Positions 29,942-39,422 are shown, counted from the stretch's first letter. The stretch is DNA of 64,000 nt from Bacteroidales bacterium (GCA_024402335.1 JAKSTZ010000003.1:1-64000); one strand, 5' to 3'. A program made the numbers and translations. The notes: a model not told the origin generated them from the sequence alone.

Positions 29942-30517
29942 TTAATAATCGTAATCGTTTGAACCACCGAAATCGTCGTATCCGCCTCCGAATTCATCAC
30001 CGCCAAATTCGTCTCCGAACCCAAGCTCGTCAGCATCTTCATCGCTGAACAAATCATCGTCGTCTATGCCGGTTTCATTGAACAAATCGTTGATATCTTC
30101 GTTTTCGTCATTTATTTTTTGTAGTGGAGGATTTCCTGTTGCATGTGAGCAGACTGGATATTTCTTCTTTGCATCCTTTGCAATTATGTCGACTAATGTA
30201 CAGAACAATGCTCTATCGCCAAAGAAGTCAAATTGATAGATGATTTTATCTTCTTTTTCAGAAATAAAGTCTTTAAGTTTAGCTTTTTGCATAGGTATGG
30301 TACCTAATTCTTCGTCTCCCATATCAAAAAGAGTGATTTCTTGTCCTTTGTCCCAGTCATCGTTAGAAATAAAGAATGAAGCCATCTCTGTCTCTTTATA
30401 TTCGCAGGCTTGTAGAATTGCCTTATGAAGACTTTCAAATGTATCATTATCAGAAATCTCAATTACTCTGTGGAATAATTCGTTTTCGTCACTTACAACG
30501 CGTATTTTGTATATCAT
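29942..30517 (-). CDS. PRiA4_ORF3-like protein with acidic glycine-rich tail
   Basis: 191 residues. Residues 1-130 match the fold known as plasmid pRiA4b ORF-3 (IS1096 passenger TnpR-like): YKIRVV, LHKAILQACEY, FFISNDDWDKGQEITLFDMG and KIIYQFDFFGDR. Residues from about 140 form a very acidic, glycine-rich tail ending in DY repeats. Despite the family name there is no transposon here; the gene is locked between the LuxC-like gene and miaA with 2- and 8-base gaps. The role is unknown. The tail could bind a basic partner such as a ribosomal protein, which is inference. Confidence 0.75.
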   Translation of the reverse strand: MIYKIRVVSDENELFHRVIEISDNDTFESLHKAILQACEYKETEMASFFISNDDWDKGQEITLFDMGDEELGTIPMQKAKLKDFISEKEDKIIYQFDFFGDRALFCTLVDIIAKDAKKKYPVCSHATGNPPLQKINDENEDINDLFNETGIDDDDLFSDEDADELGFGDEFGGDEFGGGYDDFGGSNDYDY

Positions 30518-30519
30518 GG

Positions 30520-31515
30520 TTATAAATTTTTTAGAAATTGTATATTGTTATCTATGTATTTTTCTTGTAGTTTATATGTATTCCCAAATGGTATGCCTGA
30601 AGGAAAAGCTTTCTTATCATTGCATACAATGGAATATATGTTCTTTTTATTTTTTTCTAAAAATAATTCTATTTGAGAAATGTCAGAATATTTTTCGTAA
30701 AAAACAACTGCAAGTGGTGATTTTAGGTCTTGGTCTTCTTTTAGCAGAAGGAAACCATTGTCTAAATGCTGTTTTTGTGCTACTAAATAAACAGATTTAT
30801 TATACTCGTAGTTGTTCATGTATTTATTGTGCATGGAAACAGAATGGAACGAGTCCAAAGTTTTCATTATTCGTTCTTCTGTGAAATCAAAAGGAATAAA
30901 AATTTTTGAAACACTACGAGATTCTTGGCCCCAAAATAGAAAAATGTCTTTACCTAAATTTTGTAGATCTTCGTCTGTCTCATTACCTTGAAGTATAGCA
31001 ACAGATGTTTGTTTTGGGATAAGAAGATGCGGAAATTTGCTTAGATATTTTGTAAAGGTTGCATTTTCTTCGTTGGCAATAATTGCATCAAATTGAGGAA
31101 TAAATGAATCAGTAATGCAAATAGAATCCTGAAAACCAAATTCTTGCAGTTTCTTTAATAGCAATAAGCTAAGAAGTCTATCTTTTTCGGATATACGAGC
31201 TATCAGTTTATTGCCGGAGAGAAGTATAAGAATTGCTTCGATTATTCCCTCAAAAGGGTAGTTTCCACCCATGATGAGAGCAATTCTCTTGTCTGTCTTA
31301 CAATAGTTGAGTTGTTGTGAAATGTATGGAAGAAATTTGTCCGAGACTATTTCCGTAATATTCTTGAGCGACAGTAGGCAATAGTTTAAAGTAAACCAAG
31401 GGTTTTGTCGTTCTGCTCTTTCTGCGAGAGAAATAAAATCGGCATTCGTTTCATTAAGTTGTTCAAGAAATTCCTTAAATGAAGCGAATGCCGAGATACG
31501 TTGTTCTATCGTCAT
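30520..31515 (-). CDS. LuxC-like acyl-CoA reductase family protein
   Basis: 331 residues resembling the shortened acyl-CoA reductase (LuxC-like) proteins of Bacteroidota. Visible are RIALIMGGNYPFEGIIEAIL (nucleotide-binding-like), SVAILQGNETDEDLQNLGKD and FLFWGQESRSVSKIFIPFDF, the last being typical of the group. No N-terminal export signal. The reaction would be NADPH-dependent reduction of a fatty acyl-CoA or thioester to the aldehyde, but no substrate evidence exists here. A ferredoxin gene often found next to it is missing. It lies six bases after lolA and two before the PRiA4_ORF3-like gene. Confidence 0.72.
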   Translation of the reverse strand: MTIEQRISAFASFKEFLEQLNETNADFISLAERAERQNPWFTLNYCLLSLKNITEIVSDKFLPYISQQLNYCKTDKRIALIMGGNYPFEGIIEAILILLSGNKLIARISEKDRLLSLLLLKKLQEFGFQDSICITDSFIPQFDAIIANEENATFTKYLSKFPHLLIPKQTSVAILQGNETDEDLQNLGKDIFLFWGQESRSVSKIFIPFDFTEERIMKTLDSFHSVSMHNKYMNNYEYNKSVYLVAQKQHLDNGFLLLKEDQDLKSPLAVVFYEKYSDISQIELFLEKNKKNIYSIVCNDKKAFPSGIPFGNTYKLQEKYIDNNIQFLKNL

Positions 31516-31520
31516 GGATA

Positions 31521-32177
31521 TTATCTTTCGTCAATGACTTTTACACCTGGATTTTTGCTCTTATCAAATGTGAATGAAGCATCAGGAATTTGCTCGTTTA
31601 CCTTGAATGTATTTACAGTGATGGTATATTTATTTCCATCTTTTGCAAAATATTCAGCTCTCCACAATTGTGATTTGTCTTTGTCAATAGAAAGTCTGAC
31701 TTTTGAGTATTCTGATTTGTCGATATTTTCAGGATATAAATCAATTACATAAATTGCACGATTTGATTCGAAACGATCTTGGATGAATTTATATTTAAAT
31801 CCTTTTTCATACATAGTAAGCACTTTGGCAGGATTCATCATTCCAGAATCATCGTTGTCTATAGTAGAAATAACAACTTCTTTTTCTTCAACCATGTGAG
31901 TCCATAGATTCTTGCCGTCGCAGTAAAGCACATTGTCGAGAATAGAAAGTTGGTATTTGCTACCTTTCATTAACATTTTTCCGTTTGCTTTATCTGTTTT
32001 TGAATCAGGAGACGTGTGAACTAAAGAGTAGGTAAGTGAAATTGTACTATAACTTTTCGTTTTTTTAGATACTTGATCTAAAATTTGTTTAGCCTTTGCC
32101 GTTGTGTTGTTATTTTGACCAAACGAAACTGTCGCACATAGTACGAATGCTGTAAGAATTGAAACTAATTTTTTCAT
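31521..32177 (-). CDS. lolA: Outer-membrane lipoprotein carrier LolA-like protein
   Basis: 218 residues with a signal peptide (1-20, ending VSFGQ). The mature part is the LolA/LolB half-barrel: ISLTYSLVH, KMLMKGSKYQLSI, YCDGKNLWTHMVEEKEVVIS and YSKVRLSIDKDKSQLWRAEYF. It should carry lipoproteins across the periplasm from LolCDE. Its place after ftsK is common in Bacteroidota. A 53-base gap separates it from ftsK, so an internal promoter is possible, though none was clear. Confidence 0.85.
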   Translation of the reverse strand: MKKLVSILTAFVLCATVSFGQNNNTTAKAKQILDQVSKKTKSYSTISLTYSLVHTSPDSKTDKANGKMLMKGSKYQLSILDNVLYCDGKNLWTHMVEEKEVVISTIDNDDSGMMNPAKVLTMYEKGFKYKFIQDRFESNRAIYVIDLYPENIDKSEYSKVRLSIDKDKSQLWRAEYFAKDGNKYTITVNTFKVNEQIPDASFTFDKSKNPGVKVIDER

Positions 32178-32230
32178 AATCTTTATATTTTTTACACAAA
32201 ATGTTTCTATACCAATAATCGTTCCAAAAT

Positions 32231-34888
32231 TTATTCTAAGAGACCTTTGGCTCTAAGATCGTTTAAAATTTGATCCAAACCTAATATATCTGTTTTTAAT
32301 TCTCTTGCTTTACTACCATTGTATGGACCAACTATTCCGTGTCTTTCCATCTGGTCCATAATTCTGCCGGCTCTATTATACCCAACCTCGAATTTTCTTT
32401 GTATTAGAGATGTTGAACCAGAACCTGATGCAACAATAAATTGAGAAGCTTCTTCGAAAATAGGGTCTAGTTTTCCGCCGCCTTTTTCCGATGAATTTGT
32501 TTGAGCCATATCGCCACCTGAATTAGTATCCTTTACTTCTGGCAATTGCATAGGTTCGCCGTAGCTTTGTTGTTCCTCGATAAATTTGACGATTCTTTCC
32601 ACTTCAGGAGTGTCAACGAATGCACATTGTACACGTTCTGGTTTAGCACCATTGGTAGAAATAAGTAAGTCACCACGTCCAACTAGTCCTTCTGCACCAG
32701 GAGCATCAAGGATGGTTTTACTATCAATGCCGGACGCTGTTTTGAAAGCCATACGACTAGGAACGTTTGCTTTGATTATACCAGTAATGATATTAACGCT
32801 TGGGCGTTGAGTTGCAAGAATTAAATGCATACCAACCGCACGTGCTTTTTGGGCAATACGGGCAATAGGGGTTTCTATTTCTTTGCCGGCTTGCATAATA
32901 AAATCACCGAACTCATCAATAATGATTACTATGTACGACAAATATTTGTGTCCTTCAGTAGGAAGTAGATGTCTATGTATGAATTTATCGTTGTATTCAA
33001 TAATATTACGACAATGAGCCTTCATAAGAAGTTTGTAGCGATCCTCCATCTCTTGAACAAGAGATTTTAATGTTTGCTGTACCTTCATGCAGTCGACGAT
33101 GATGATGTCTTCTTCGCCAGGATATTGAGCCATATAATGGTTCTTTAAACCTTTGTAAATACTGAATTCCACCATCTTAGGGTCAACCAATACAAATTTA
33201 AGTTGTGAAGGATGCTTTTTATAAAGTAGAGACGTTACTATTGCGTTAAGACCTACCGATTTACCTTGACCAGTTGCGCCGGCAACTAAAAGGTGAGGAG
33301 TTTTTGCAAGGTCAAACATGTAGACTTCGTTCGTGATAGTTTTCCCTAACGCAACAGGTAGTTCCATAGTTGATTCTTTAAATGCCTGTGAGTTTAGTAC
33401 AGAATACATAGAAACAACTTGACGTTTCTTGTTAGGAACTTCTATACCGACACTACCTTTACCAGGAATAGGAGCAATGATTCTGATTCCCAAAGCAGAA
33501 AGACTCATCATGATATCTTTTTCCAAATTTTGGATTCTTGAAATCTTTGTGCCAGAAGCAGGTACAATTTCATATAATGTAATTGTAGGCCCTACGGTTG
33601 CAGAAATTTTATCGATATTTATTTTAAAGTCAGATAATGTCTTTTTAATAAGATTTTTGTTCGAAATGATTTCGTCTTGGTCTACTTCAACTGCTTGTTT
33701 ATCGTTGTCGTATATTTTTAGAAGAGTCGTATCTGGTTGCTTGAATTTCGACAAATCAGCTTTCGGGTCATAATCTTGCATGACAACTTTTATGTCATCT
33801 GTATTTTTAGGAGCTTCTCCTAACGTGTTGTTTATTGTTAAACTGTTATCCTCTTTTTTCACAGGCTCAATAACAACAGGCTGAATGATTTCTTCTTCAG
33901 CTTCTTCTATAGGCTCTTCGTTTGTATCTTCCTCAACTATTTCTTCTGGTTCTGCAACATCTTCGTTTTCCTCTTCAGAAATAACAGTTGGTTGTATATC
34001 TTCTGTTTGTTCCTCTATAGGAGTTTCTTCTGTAATAGTTTCTTCGTCGCTTTCTTCAACTTCAGGTTCTTCTTCAGCAACAGAAGGTTCAATGTCTTCT
34101 TGTTCGGCTACAGGAGGCTCTGGTTGTATAGGGGAGTTGTATGTTTCTACCTCTTGTTGTTCGATAATTTGTTCACCTATTTGCTGTACGTGAGGTTCTT
34201 CTTGCTTTTCCTCAATGATTTCAGTTGCTGTATTTTCTGTTTGTTTTTGTGAATTTCTTTTTGCTTTCCATTTTTCAAAAAGAGAACTCATGGCAGGAAG
34301 CACATTCTTAAATGTAAAAATTACATATATGAATGTAGTGAAAATAAGCAATAGTCCTGTTACAAAACCACCAAGCACATTTCGAAGTAATCCATAGCAG
34401 AAATAATATCCAAAACAGCCACCGAGATTTCCGTCAAGAGCGTTATTTGCAAAAAATCCAAACAATAGTGACGACAAAATCATGAGAGAGACTGCAACAA
34501 ATAGATAGCGTTTTGCTTCTGTTTTTCGAACAGATTCAAAAAGTAGTCGTCCTGCAATGTAGAGACAAATAAAAATAAAGGCAAAAGCTCCGATGCCAAA
34601 CCAATCATGTATACATTTTTTTGCTAGAAGTGCCCCTAATTTACCTGCAGGATTTTGTATTTGTAATACAGGTTCTTCGTCGTATGCTGGATCTTCGGAA
34701 GTGTTGTTTGAAAATAAAACCTCAAAAGTACTTCTTCCTAATAATTCACTTTGGTCATTTTCCCATGTAAAGAAAAAAGAAAAGAACGAAATAGTCAAAA
34801 GCACTGCAAATGTTGTTAGTGCAAGAGCAAAGAAAATTCTCCACTTTGTTTCCTTGACGGTTAATGTATTTTTAATTTTTCCAAACAT
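32231..34888 (-). CDS. ftsK: DNA translocase FtsK/SpoIIIE
   Basis: 885 residues. It has an N-terminal membrane part with four spans (about 15-200), a Glu/Pro/Val-rich linker (about 220-350), the FtsK alpha domain, the motor with Walker A GATGQGKSVGLNAI (about 533-546), Walker B IIIDEFGD, and a C-terminal winged-helix gamma domain (about 820-885, STSLIQRKFEVGYNRAGRIM) that reads KOPS sites. It pumps chromosome ends at the septum and activates Xer recombination; an Xer gene is at 15054. Its ATG shares one base with the preceding lipoprotein stop (TAATG), so the two are coupled. Confidence 0.97.
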   Translation of the reverse strand: MFGKIKNTLTVKETKWRIFFALALTTFAVLLTISFFSFFFTWENDQSELLGRSTFEVLFSNNTSEDPAYDEEPVLQIQNPAGKLGALLAKKCIHDWFGIGAFAFIFICLYIAGRLLFESVRKTEAKRYLFVAVSLMILSSLLFGFFANNALDGNLGGCFGYYFCYGLLRNVLGGFVTGLLLIFTTFIYVIFTFKNVLPAMSSLFEKWKAKRNSQKQTENTATEIIEEKQEEPHVQQIGEQIIEQQEVETYNSPIQPEPPVAEQEDIEPSVAEEEPEVEESDEETITEETPIEEQTEDIQPTVISEEENEDVAEPEEIVEEDTNEEPIEEAEEEIIQPVVIEPVKKEDNSLTINNTLGEAPKNTDDIKVVMQDYDPKADLSKFKQPDTTLLKIYDNDKQAVEVDQDEIISNKNLIKKTLSDFKINIDKISATVGPTITLYEIVPASGTKISRIQNLEKDIMMSLSALGIRIIAPIPGKGSVGIEVPNKKRQVVSMYSVLNSQAFKESTMELPVALGKTITNEVYMFDLAKTPHLLVAGATGQGKSVGLNAIVTSLLYKKHPSQLKFVLVDPKMVEFSIYKGLKNHYMAQYPGEEDIIIVDCMKVQQTLKSLVQEMEDRYKLLMKAHCRNIIEYNDKFIHRHLLPTEGHKYLSYIVIIIDEFGDFIMQAGKEIETPIARIAQKARAVGMHLILATQRPSVNIITGIIKANVPSRMAFKTASGIDSKTILDAPGAEGLVGRGDLLISTNGAKPERVQCAFVDTPEVERIVKFIEEQQSYGEPMQLPEVKDTNSGGDMAQTNSSEKGGGKLDPIFEEASQFIVASGSGSTSLIQRKFEVGYNRAGRIMDQMERHGIVGPYNGSKARELKTDILGLDQILNDLRAKGLLE

Positions 34889-35583
34889 TAAAATTCCATT
34901 TTTAAATATTCATCGAATATGGCATTCATTGAATCAACTTCTACAAGTTTGAAATCTTTTGGCACAATAAATTTTGCACTATCAACGACCATTTCCGAAA
35001 TGTTATCGAGTGTGATGTGCATTGAAATGTCTTTTAAAGCAATGCGATAATCGATAAGTACACCGTCTATGTCTTTGTAGGGTGTGTGCCAATTAGGATT
35101 TGTAACTTGTAGGTCTTTAGTATACCAAATGTCGTATTCTTCTTTTGTTGTATCTTCAAAAGATACATGGACTTTATGAATTGTCAAGCCCAAAGTGTCT
35201 TTTTGTTCTTCTGTAGGAGTCAAAATAATTCCCGGCATAGGATCGAATCCTATCATATGTTCGCCAAATTTAGCCTTGCATGTAAACTTGTTAGGCATTA
35301 AATAGAATAAGACACTATTTGTTTTTGATTGAACATTTGAAATGTATGCAGTTCGAAACATTCCCATAGCACTGATTTCCATAGAAGATGAACCATGCTT
35401 GAAATAATATTTCATTTTATCGGGAAGTAATCCGATGATGCTTCGTTCTGCTTTTTCTTGTTCGTTAAATTCTATATTGTATGTTAAAGTACCTTCGTTG
35501 CTTCCTTTTTTGCATGATGAGCAAAGGCATAGCAATATTGCTATTGCTAAAAAAATAGTCGATTTACGGTTTTTATGTGTCAT
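34888..35583 (-). CDS. Predicted lipoprotein upstream of ftsK
   Basis: 231 residues from the ATG at 35583. The signal ends CLCSSC (likely lipidated Cys24). The mature part is beta-rich (GTLTYNIEFNEQEKAERSII, KMKYYFKHGSSSMEISAMGM, MPNKFTCKAKFGEHMIGF), resembling the DUF4412/GLPGLI style of Bacteroidota envelope proteins. A TTG 21 bases upstream is in frame but overlaps the -7 box, so it is rejected as the start. It is coupled to ftsK by a one-base overlap. Function is unknown. Confidence 0.75.
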   Translation of the reverse strand: MTHKNRKSTIFLAIAILLCLCSSCKKGSNEGTLTYNIEFNEQEKAERSIIGLLPDKMKYYFKHGSSSMEISAMGMFRTAYISNVQSKTNSVLFYLMPNKFTCKAKFGEHMIGFDPMPGIILTPTEEQKDTLGLTIHKVHVSFEDTTKEEYDIWYTKDLQVTNPNWHTPYKDIDGVLIDYRIALKDISMHITLDNISEMVVDSAKFIVPKDFKLVEVDSMNAIFDEYLKMEF

Positions 35584-35601
35584 TATTTTATAAAAGCGTT
35601 G

Positions 35602-35609
35602 CAAAGGTA
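35602..35609 (-). promoter_or_regulatory. -7 box TACCTTTG before the lipoprotein-ftsK genes
   Basis: A perfect TAnnTTTG match on the minus strand, 18 bases before the ATG at 35583. It gives the ftsK part of the operon its own promoter. No -33 TTG is at the usual distance. Confidence 0.55.
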
Positions 35610-35628
35610 CAAAAGTTATACATATATG

Positions 35629-36693
35629 TTAGCTTTCTATGTCGTAGAAAAGTTTGTAAAATCTTTTGTTTTTTTCACTATCTGTTCCTTGCTCTATATT
35701 TTCAGGGCTTGAGTGTACGTAAATGTGGAAATTTTTGTCCAATTTAATAACACTTCGAAGGTACCTTTTAGATTTTTTAACAGCGTCGGCGTCAATGTCG
35801 AATGTTTTACTTGGTTGTATGTCGTAGTTGTTGCAACATCTAGTTCTGAAGTTTTTAAAAGCTTCGATAGCGTCTTCGTTTTGGATGATTTCTTTGGTGA
35901 ATTGTTCTTCGTCAAAGGTTTCGTTTCTTTGAAAATAGTTGAGAGATTGTTGTAAAAATCTTGCTCTGTCTTCTCCTGTTACTTGGTCTTGTGTGCTAAG
36001 AATTTCCTTGTCAAACTCTTGGCACGTTTTCATAAATGTTTCTGTGTTAAAGTATTCGGTCTCGACAATTTTTGCTTCAAGGAAAGAGTCTATCCAATAA
36101 AGTCCTTCTCCTTTTTGTTTGTCGGTTGCATAGATTTTATATCCGTTTTCTGCATCAGTGTTGAATATTAACGCAGATTTTTCTATTGTACTTCCTAAAT
36201 TTATGCCACTTTCAACTTGAAAATTTATTTCGTTCTCGTTTTGCATTAATTTTAGGATAACATCTTTTTTCTCAGATTTGAAAATACCGAGTGCATCGAT
36301 GGCGATTTCACCTTCAACATCTTGAAATAAGATGTTTGTGAAGTGAACAACGAAGAAATCGCTGTATGTCTCGTCATCTTCTGGCATTTTGTCGTATAAC
36401 TCTTGAGCTAAATTACGAGAACCGTCCAATAATGATGTTTTACGATTGAAGATACGCGTGATTTCGGTGTAAACATTCGAATCTGGATTTTTGAACGTAA
36501 ACAAATCTCTTGTTTTCAAAATTGGGCGGAAAAAATATGTACAAAGTAAACTTTGTGTTTGTTCGTCAATATTAAGGGCTTGAATTTCGTGTGCAGAATA
36601 AAAATTTTGATGTCTGCTGTCGTCTTCTTGGGCCGTTTTTATTCCGATCTTGTGTATAGCAAGGCTTTTGATTTGTGCGTTGTCAATATTCAT
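35629..36693 (-). CDS. Nucleoid-associated protein, NdpA/YejK family
   Basis: 354 residues, in the length range of the family. Visible are the N-terminal KSLAIHKIGI strand, LLCTYFFRPILKTRDLFTF, the DFFVVHFTNILFQD segment with IAIDALGIFKSEKKDVILKL, and the closing YLRSVIKLDKNFHIYVHSSP. The family binds nucleoid DNA; in Bacteroidota the same fold also appears in proteins of unknown role. It is first in the minus-strand operon and has a perfect promoter. Assignment rests on remembered family pattern, with moderate certainty. Confidence 0.78.
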   Translation of the reverse strand: MNIDNAQIKSLAIHKIGIKTAQEDDSRHQNFYSAHEIQALNIDEQTQSLLCTYFFRPILKTRDLFTFKNPDSNVYTEITRIFNRKTSLLDGSRNLAQELYDKMPEDDETYSDFFVVHFTNILFQDVEGEIAIDALGIFKSEKKDVILKLMQNENEINFQVESGINLGSTIEKSALIFNTDAENGYKIYATDKQKGEGLYWIDSFLEAKIVETEYFNTETFMKTCQEFDKEILSTQDQVTGEDRARFLQQSLNYFQRNETFDEEQFTKEIIQNEDAIEAFKNFRTRCCNNYDIQPSKTFDIDADAVKKSKRYLRSVIKLDKNFHIYVHSSPENIEQGTDSEKNKRFYKLFYDIES

Positions 36694-36716
36694 AAAACTA
36701 TTGTTTTTGTATGTTG

Positions 36717-36747
36717 CAAAAATAATGTTCGCGAGTGTATTTACAAA
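36717..36747 (-). promoter_or_regulatory. Promoter of the NdpA-like gene
   Basis: On the minus strand, TTTG (36744-36747), 19 bases, TATTTTTG (36717-36724), a full match in sequence and spacing, 23 bases before the ATG at 36693. Confidence 0.8.
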
Positions 36748-36786
36748 AAATGGGGCAAGAAAAAATTTTACATTAAGTCGTTGTTG

Positions 36787-36821
36787 ACATTTTGTAATGT
36801 GGTAATTTATTGATAAATTTG
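36787..36821 (+). promoter_or_regulatory. Promoter of the GH94 gene with overlapping inverted repeat
   Basis: TTTG (36791-36794), 19 bases, TAAATTTG (36814-36821), a full match. The inverted repeat ACATT-TTGT-AATGT (36787-36800) covers the -33 element and could be a small operator. Confidence 0.8.
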
Positions 36822-36861
36822 CCCGTAATTTTTAAGTAGAAATTTTTTAAAACTATAATTT

Positions 36862-39246
36862 ATGCAATACGGCTATTTTGACGACGAACGAAAAGAGTAT
36901 GTTGTGACTCGTCCCGACACTCCTCGTTCTTGGAGTAACTATTTAGGTGATGTGAACTATGGCGCATTGATTACAAACAATGCAGGTGGTTATAGTTTCT
37001 ACAAATCCGCAGCTCAAGGTCGTTTTATGCGTTTCCGTCCAAACACAATTCCTATGGATCAACCAGGACGTTACGTATATGTTCGCGACAATGACAGTAA
37101 AGATTATTGGAGCACCGCTTGGCAACCAGTAAGCAAGTCTTTGGATGAATATAAAACAACTTGCCGTCACGGTAGTGCGTATTCTATTATTGAATCAGAT
37201 TATTCTGATATCAATATGAAGTCAACATACTTCGTTCCATTGAAAAAGCAATACGAATGTTGGATGGTAAAACTTACTAATAATAGTAAGAAAACTCGTA
37301 ATTTGAGTTTGTTCACATACGTAGAATATGCAAGCCACTGGCAATTGTGGATGGACTTGATCAATCTTCAATATACACAATATATTATGAAGATGACGTA
37401 CAAAGAGGGTGTTATTAACCACTGTATCAATCCTCACTTGCAAATAGAAGAAAAAATCGATGCAGGTCAAAAGAATACTTTCATCACAATGGTTGGTGCA
37501 GAAGTTACAGGTTTTGATACAGATCGTGAAAAATTCATCGGTCCTTACCGTGCATACAACAACCCACTTGCAGTAGAACAAGGAAAATGTTTCGGTTCTT
37601 TGGCAGAAGGTGACAATGGTTGTGGTTCTTTGCAAACTGATATTACATTGAAAGCAGGCGAATCAAAAGAATTCGTTGTAATCATGGGTATTGGTCAAGG
37701 TTCAAAAGAAGGAAAGAAAGCTAAGAAAGAAATTCCTTCGTATGCAGTTGCAGAAAAAGAATTCAATAAATTAGTTGAATACTGGCACAATCGTATCCAA
37801 GGTATGACAGTTAAGACTCCTGATGCAGAATTCAACAGCCAAATCAATATGTGGAGTCCATTCAACTGTTTGATGACTTATTCTTGGAGCCGTGCCGCTT
37901 CGCTAGTTTACAGTGGTGAACGTGATGGTCTTGGATATCGTGATACTGTTCAAGATATGTTAGGCGTACTTCCTGTAATCAATGATGAAGTTAAAGAACG
38001 TTTGGAATTGATGATCACAGGTCAAGAATCAAATGGTGGTGCAATGCCAGTTGTAAAACCATTCGACCACACTCCTGGTAAAATGCCAAAAACAGCAGAC
38101 GAAGATTACCGTTCTGATGACTGTATGTGGTTGTTCAATACGATCCCAGCTTATATTAAGGAAACAGGTGATTTGAAATTCTACGACAAAGTACTTCCAT
38201 TCTCTGATAAAGGTGAAGCTACAGTACTTGGTCACTTGCGTCGTGCAATTGAATTCAATCTTGAAAGAGAAGGTGCTCATGGTCTTCCTTGCGGTTTGAA
38301 AGCTGACTGGAATGACTGCTTGGTACTTGGTCAAAAAGGTGAAACTACTTTCGTAGCATTCCAATTACGTTATGCTTTGAAGACATACGCAGAAATCTGC
38401 GAAATGAAGAAAATGCCACAAGAAGTAGAATGGGCAAATAAAGAATTGAAGAAACTTGATGAAACTATAGAAAAATATGCTTGGGATGGCGAATGGTTCG
38501 TTCGTGCATACAACGAAGCAGGTGAAGTATATGGTTCAAAAAATAGTGCAGAAGGTCAAATTTGGTTGAATCCACAATCTTGGTCTGTATATAGTGGCTA
38601 TGCAACAGGTAAGAGAGCAGATGTTGTCTTGAATTCTGTTAAGAAAAAACTTGCTACAGAACATGGTGTTATGTTGGTAACAAAACCATACATCAAGACA
38701 GATCTTTCTGCTATTAAGGCTCCATTGTTCTTGCCAGGTATGAAAGAAAACGGTGCAATTTTCCAACATCCACAAGGATGGATCGTAATAGCTGAAACAT
38801 TACGTGGTAATGGTGAAAATGCATACAATTATTTCCGTGCTTATATGCCAGCTGCATACAATACAAAAGCAGAAATCCGCGAAATTGAACCATACGTATA
38901 TGCTCAATCAACAAACAGTAAGTTCAATACTCGTTTCGGAGCATCTCGTTTGCCATGGTTGACAGGTGCTGCAACTTGGTCTTACTATGCTGCAACTAAC
39001 CACATTATGGGTGTGCAACCAGATTACGATGGTTTAGTAATTGATCCATGTGTTCCAAAAGCATGGAAAGATTTCGGCATGACACGTCGTTTCCGTGGAA
39101 AAATGTTCGATATCACAGTTAAGAATCCAAAAGGTGTTCAAAGAGGTGTAAAATCTATTACAATCAACGGAGTTGCAGTTAAAGGTAACAAGATTCCAAT
39201 GAGTAAGATGAAAGCACAAAACACTGTTGAAGTTATCATGGGATAA
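36862..39246 (+). CDS. GH94 glycoside phosphorylase (cellobiose/chitobiose phosphorylase-like)
   Basis: 794 residues, full length for GH94 (former glycosyltransferase family 36), no signal peptide, so cytosolic. It has the N-terminal beta-sandwich (MQYGYFDDERKEYVVTRPDT, NNAGGYSFY), a helical linker, the (alpha/alpha)6 catalytic barrel and a C-terminal jelly roll. The SDD at 418-420 sits at the general-acid position and GLKADWNDCLVLG near 480 is the sugar-site motif. The enzyme splits a beta-linked disaccharide with phosphate, saving ATP. Some segments (GYRDTVQD, GLKADWNDC, GVKSITINGV) look more like chitobiose than cellobiose phosphorylase as I remember them, so the substrate is open. Codon choice is that of highly expressed genes. 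No transporter or sugar kinase is adjacent. Confidence 0.85.
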   Translation: MQYGYFDDERKEYVVTRPDTPRSWSNYLGDVNYGALITNNAGGYSFYKSAAQGRFMRFRPNTIPMDQPGRYVYVRDNDSKDYWSTAWQPVSKSLDEYKTTCRHGSAYSIIESDYSDINMKSTYFVPLKKQYECWMVKLTNNSKKTRNLSLFTYVEYASHWQLWMDLINLQYTQYIMKMTYKEGVINHCINPHLQIEEKIDAGQKNTFITMVGAEVTGFDTDREKFIGPYRAYNNPLAVEQGKCFGSLAEGDNGCGSLQTDITLKAGESKEFVVIMGIGQGSKEGKKAKKEIPSYAVAEKEFNKLVEYWHNRIQGMTVKTPDAEFNSQINMWSPFNCLMTYSWSRAASLVYSGERDGLGYRDTVQDMLGVLPVINDEVKERLELMITGQESNGGAMPVVKPFDHTPGKMPKTADEDYRSDDCMWLFNTIPAYIKETGDLKFYDKVLPFSDKGEATVLGHLRRAIEFNLEREGAHGLPCGLKADWNDCLVLGQKGETTFVAFQLRYALKTYAEICEMKKMPQEVEWANKELKKLDETIEKYAWDGEWFVRAYNEAGEVYGSKNSAEGQIWLNPQSWSVYSGYATGKRADVVLNSVKKKLATEHGVMLVTKPYIKTDLSAIKAPLFLPGMKENGAIFQHPQGWIVIAETLRGNGENAYNYFRAYMPAAYNTKAEIREIEPYVYAQSTNSKFNTRFGASRLPWLTGAATWSYYAATNHIMGVQPDYDGLVIDPCVPKAWKDFGMTRRFRGKMFDITVKNPKGVQRGVKSITINGVAVKGNKIPMSKMKAQNTVEVIMG

Positions 39247-39266
39247 TTCTTCATATGTTAAATTAG

Positions 39267-39297
39267 AAAAAAGGCAACGACTAATCGTTGCCTTTTT
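39267..39297 (+). terminator. Terminator after the GH94 gene
   Basis: AAAAAGGCAACGA, loop CTAA, TCGTTGCCTTTTT: a 13-bp perfect stem beginning 22 bases after the stop. Confidence 0.93.
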
Positions 39298-39414
39298 CTA
39301 TGTATAAGCATATCTAATGTTTTGTTATAGGTTGAATATAAGATACATACAAAAAGATGCTAAAAATCATAAAAAGATTTTTTTGTAAATATGTGTGATT
39401 CTAAAAAAAATAAG

Positions 39415-39422
39415 TATATTTG
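39415..39422 (+). promoter_or_regulatory. -7 box TATATTTG of rplS
   Basis: A perfect TAnnTTTG match, 22 bases before the L19 start codon. The -33 element is weak (GTGTG near 39392-39397). Confidence 0.6.

Noticed and set aside
29942..30517. Insertion-sequence passenger gene (IS1096 TnpR-like name)
   Set aside because: No transposase, inverted repeats or target duplication; the gene is tightly spaced within a housekeeping operon.
33222..33236. A further GTAGAGACG copy inside ftsK
   Set aside because: Only one arm is present and it is part of the coding sequence; no palindrome.
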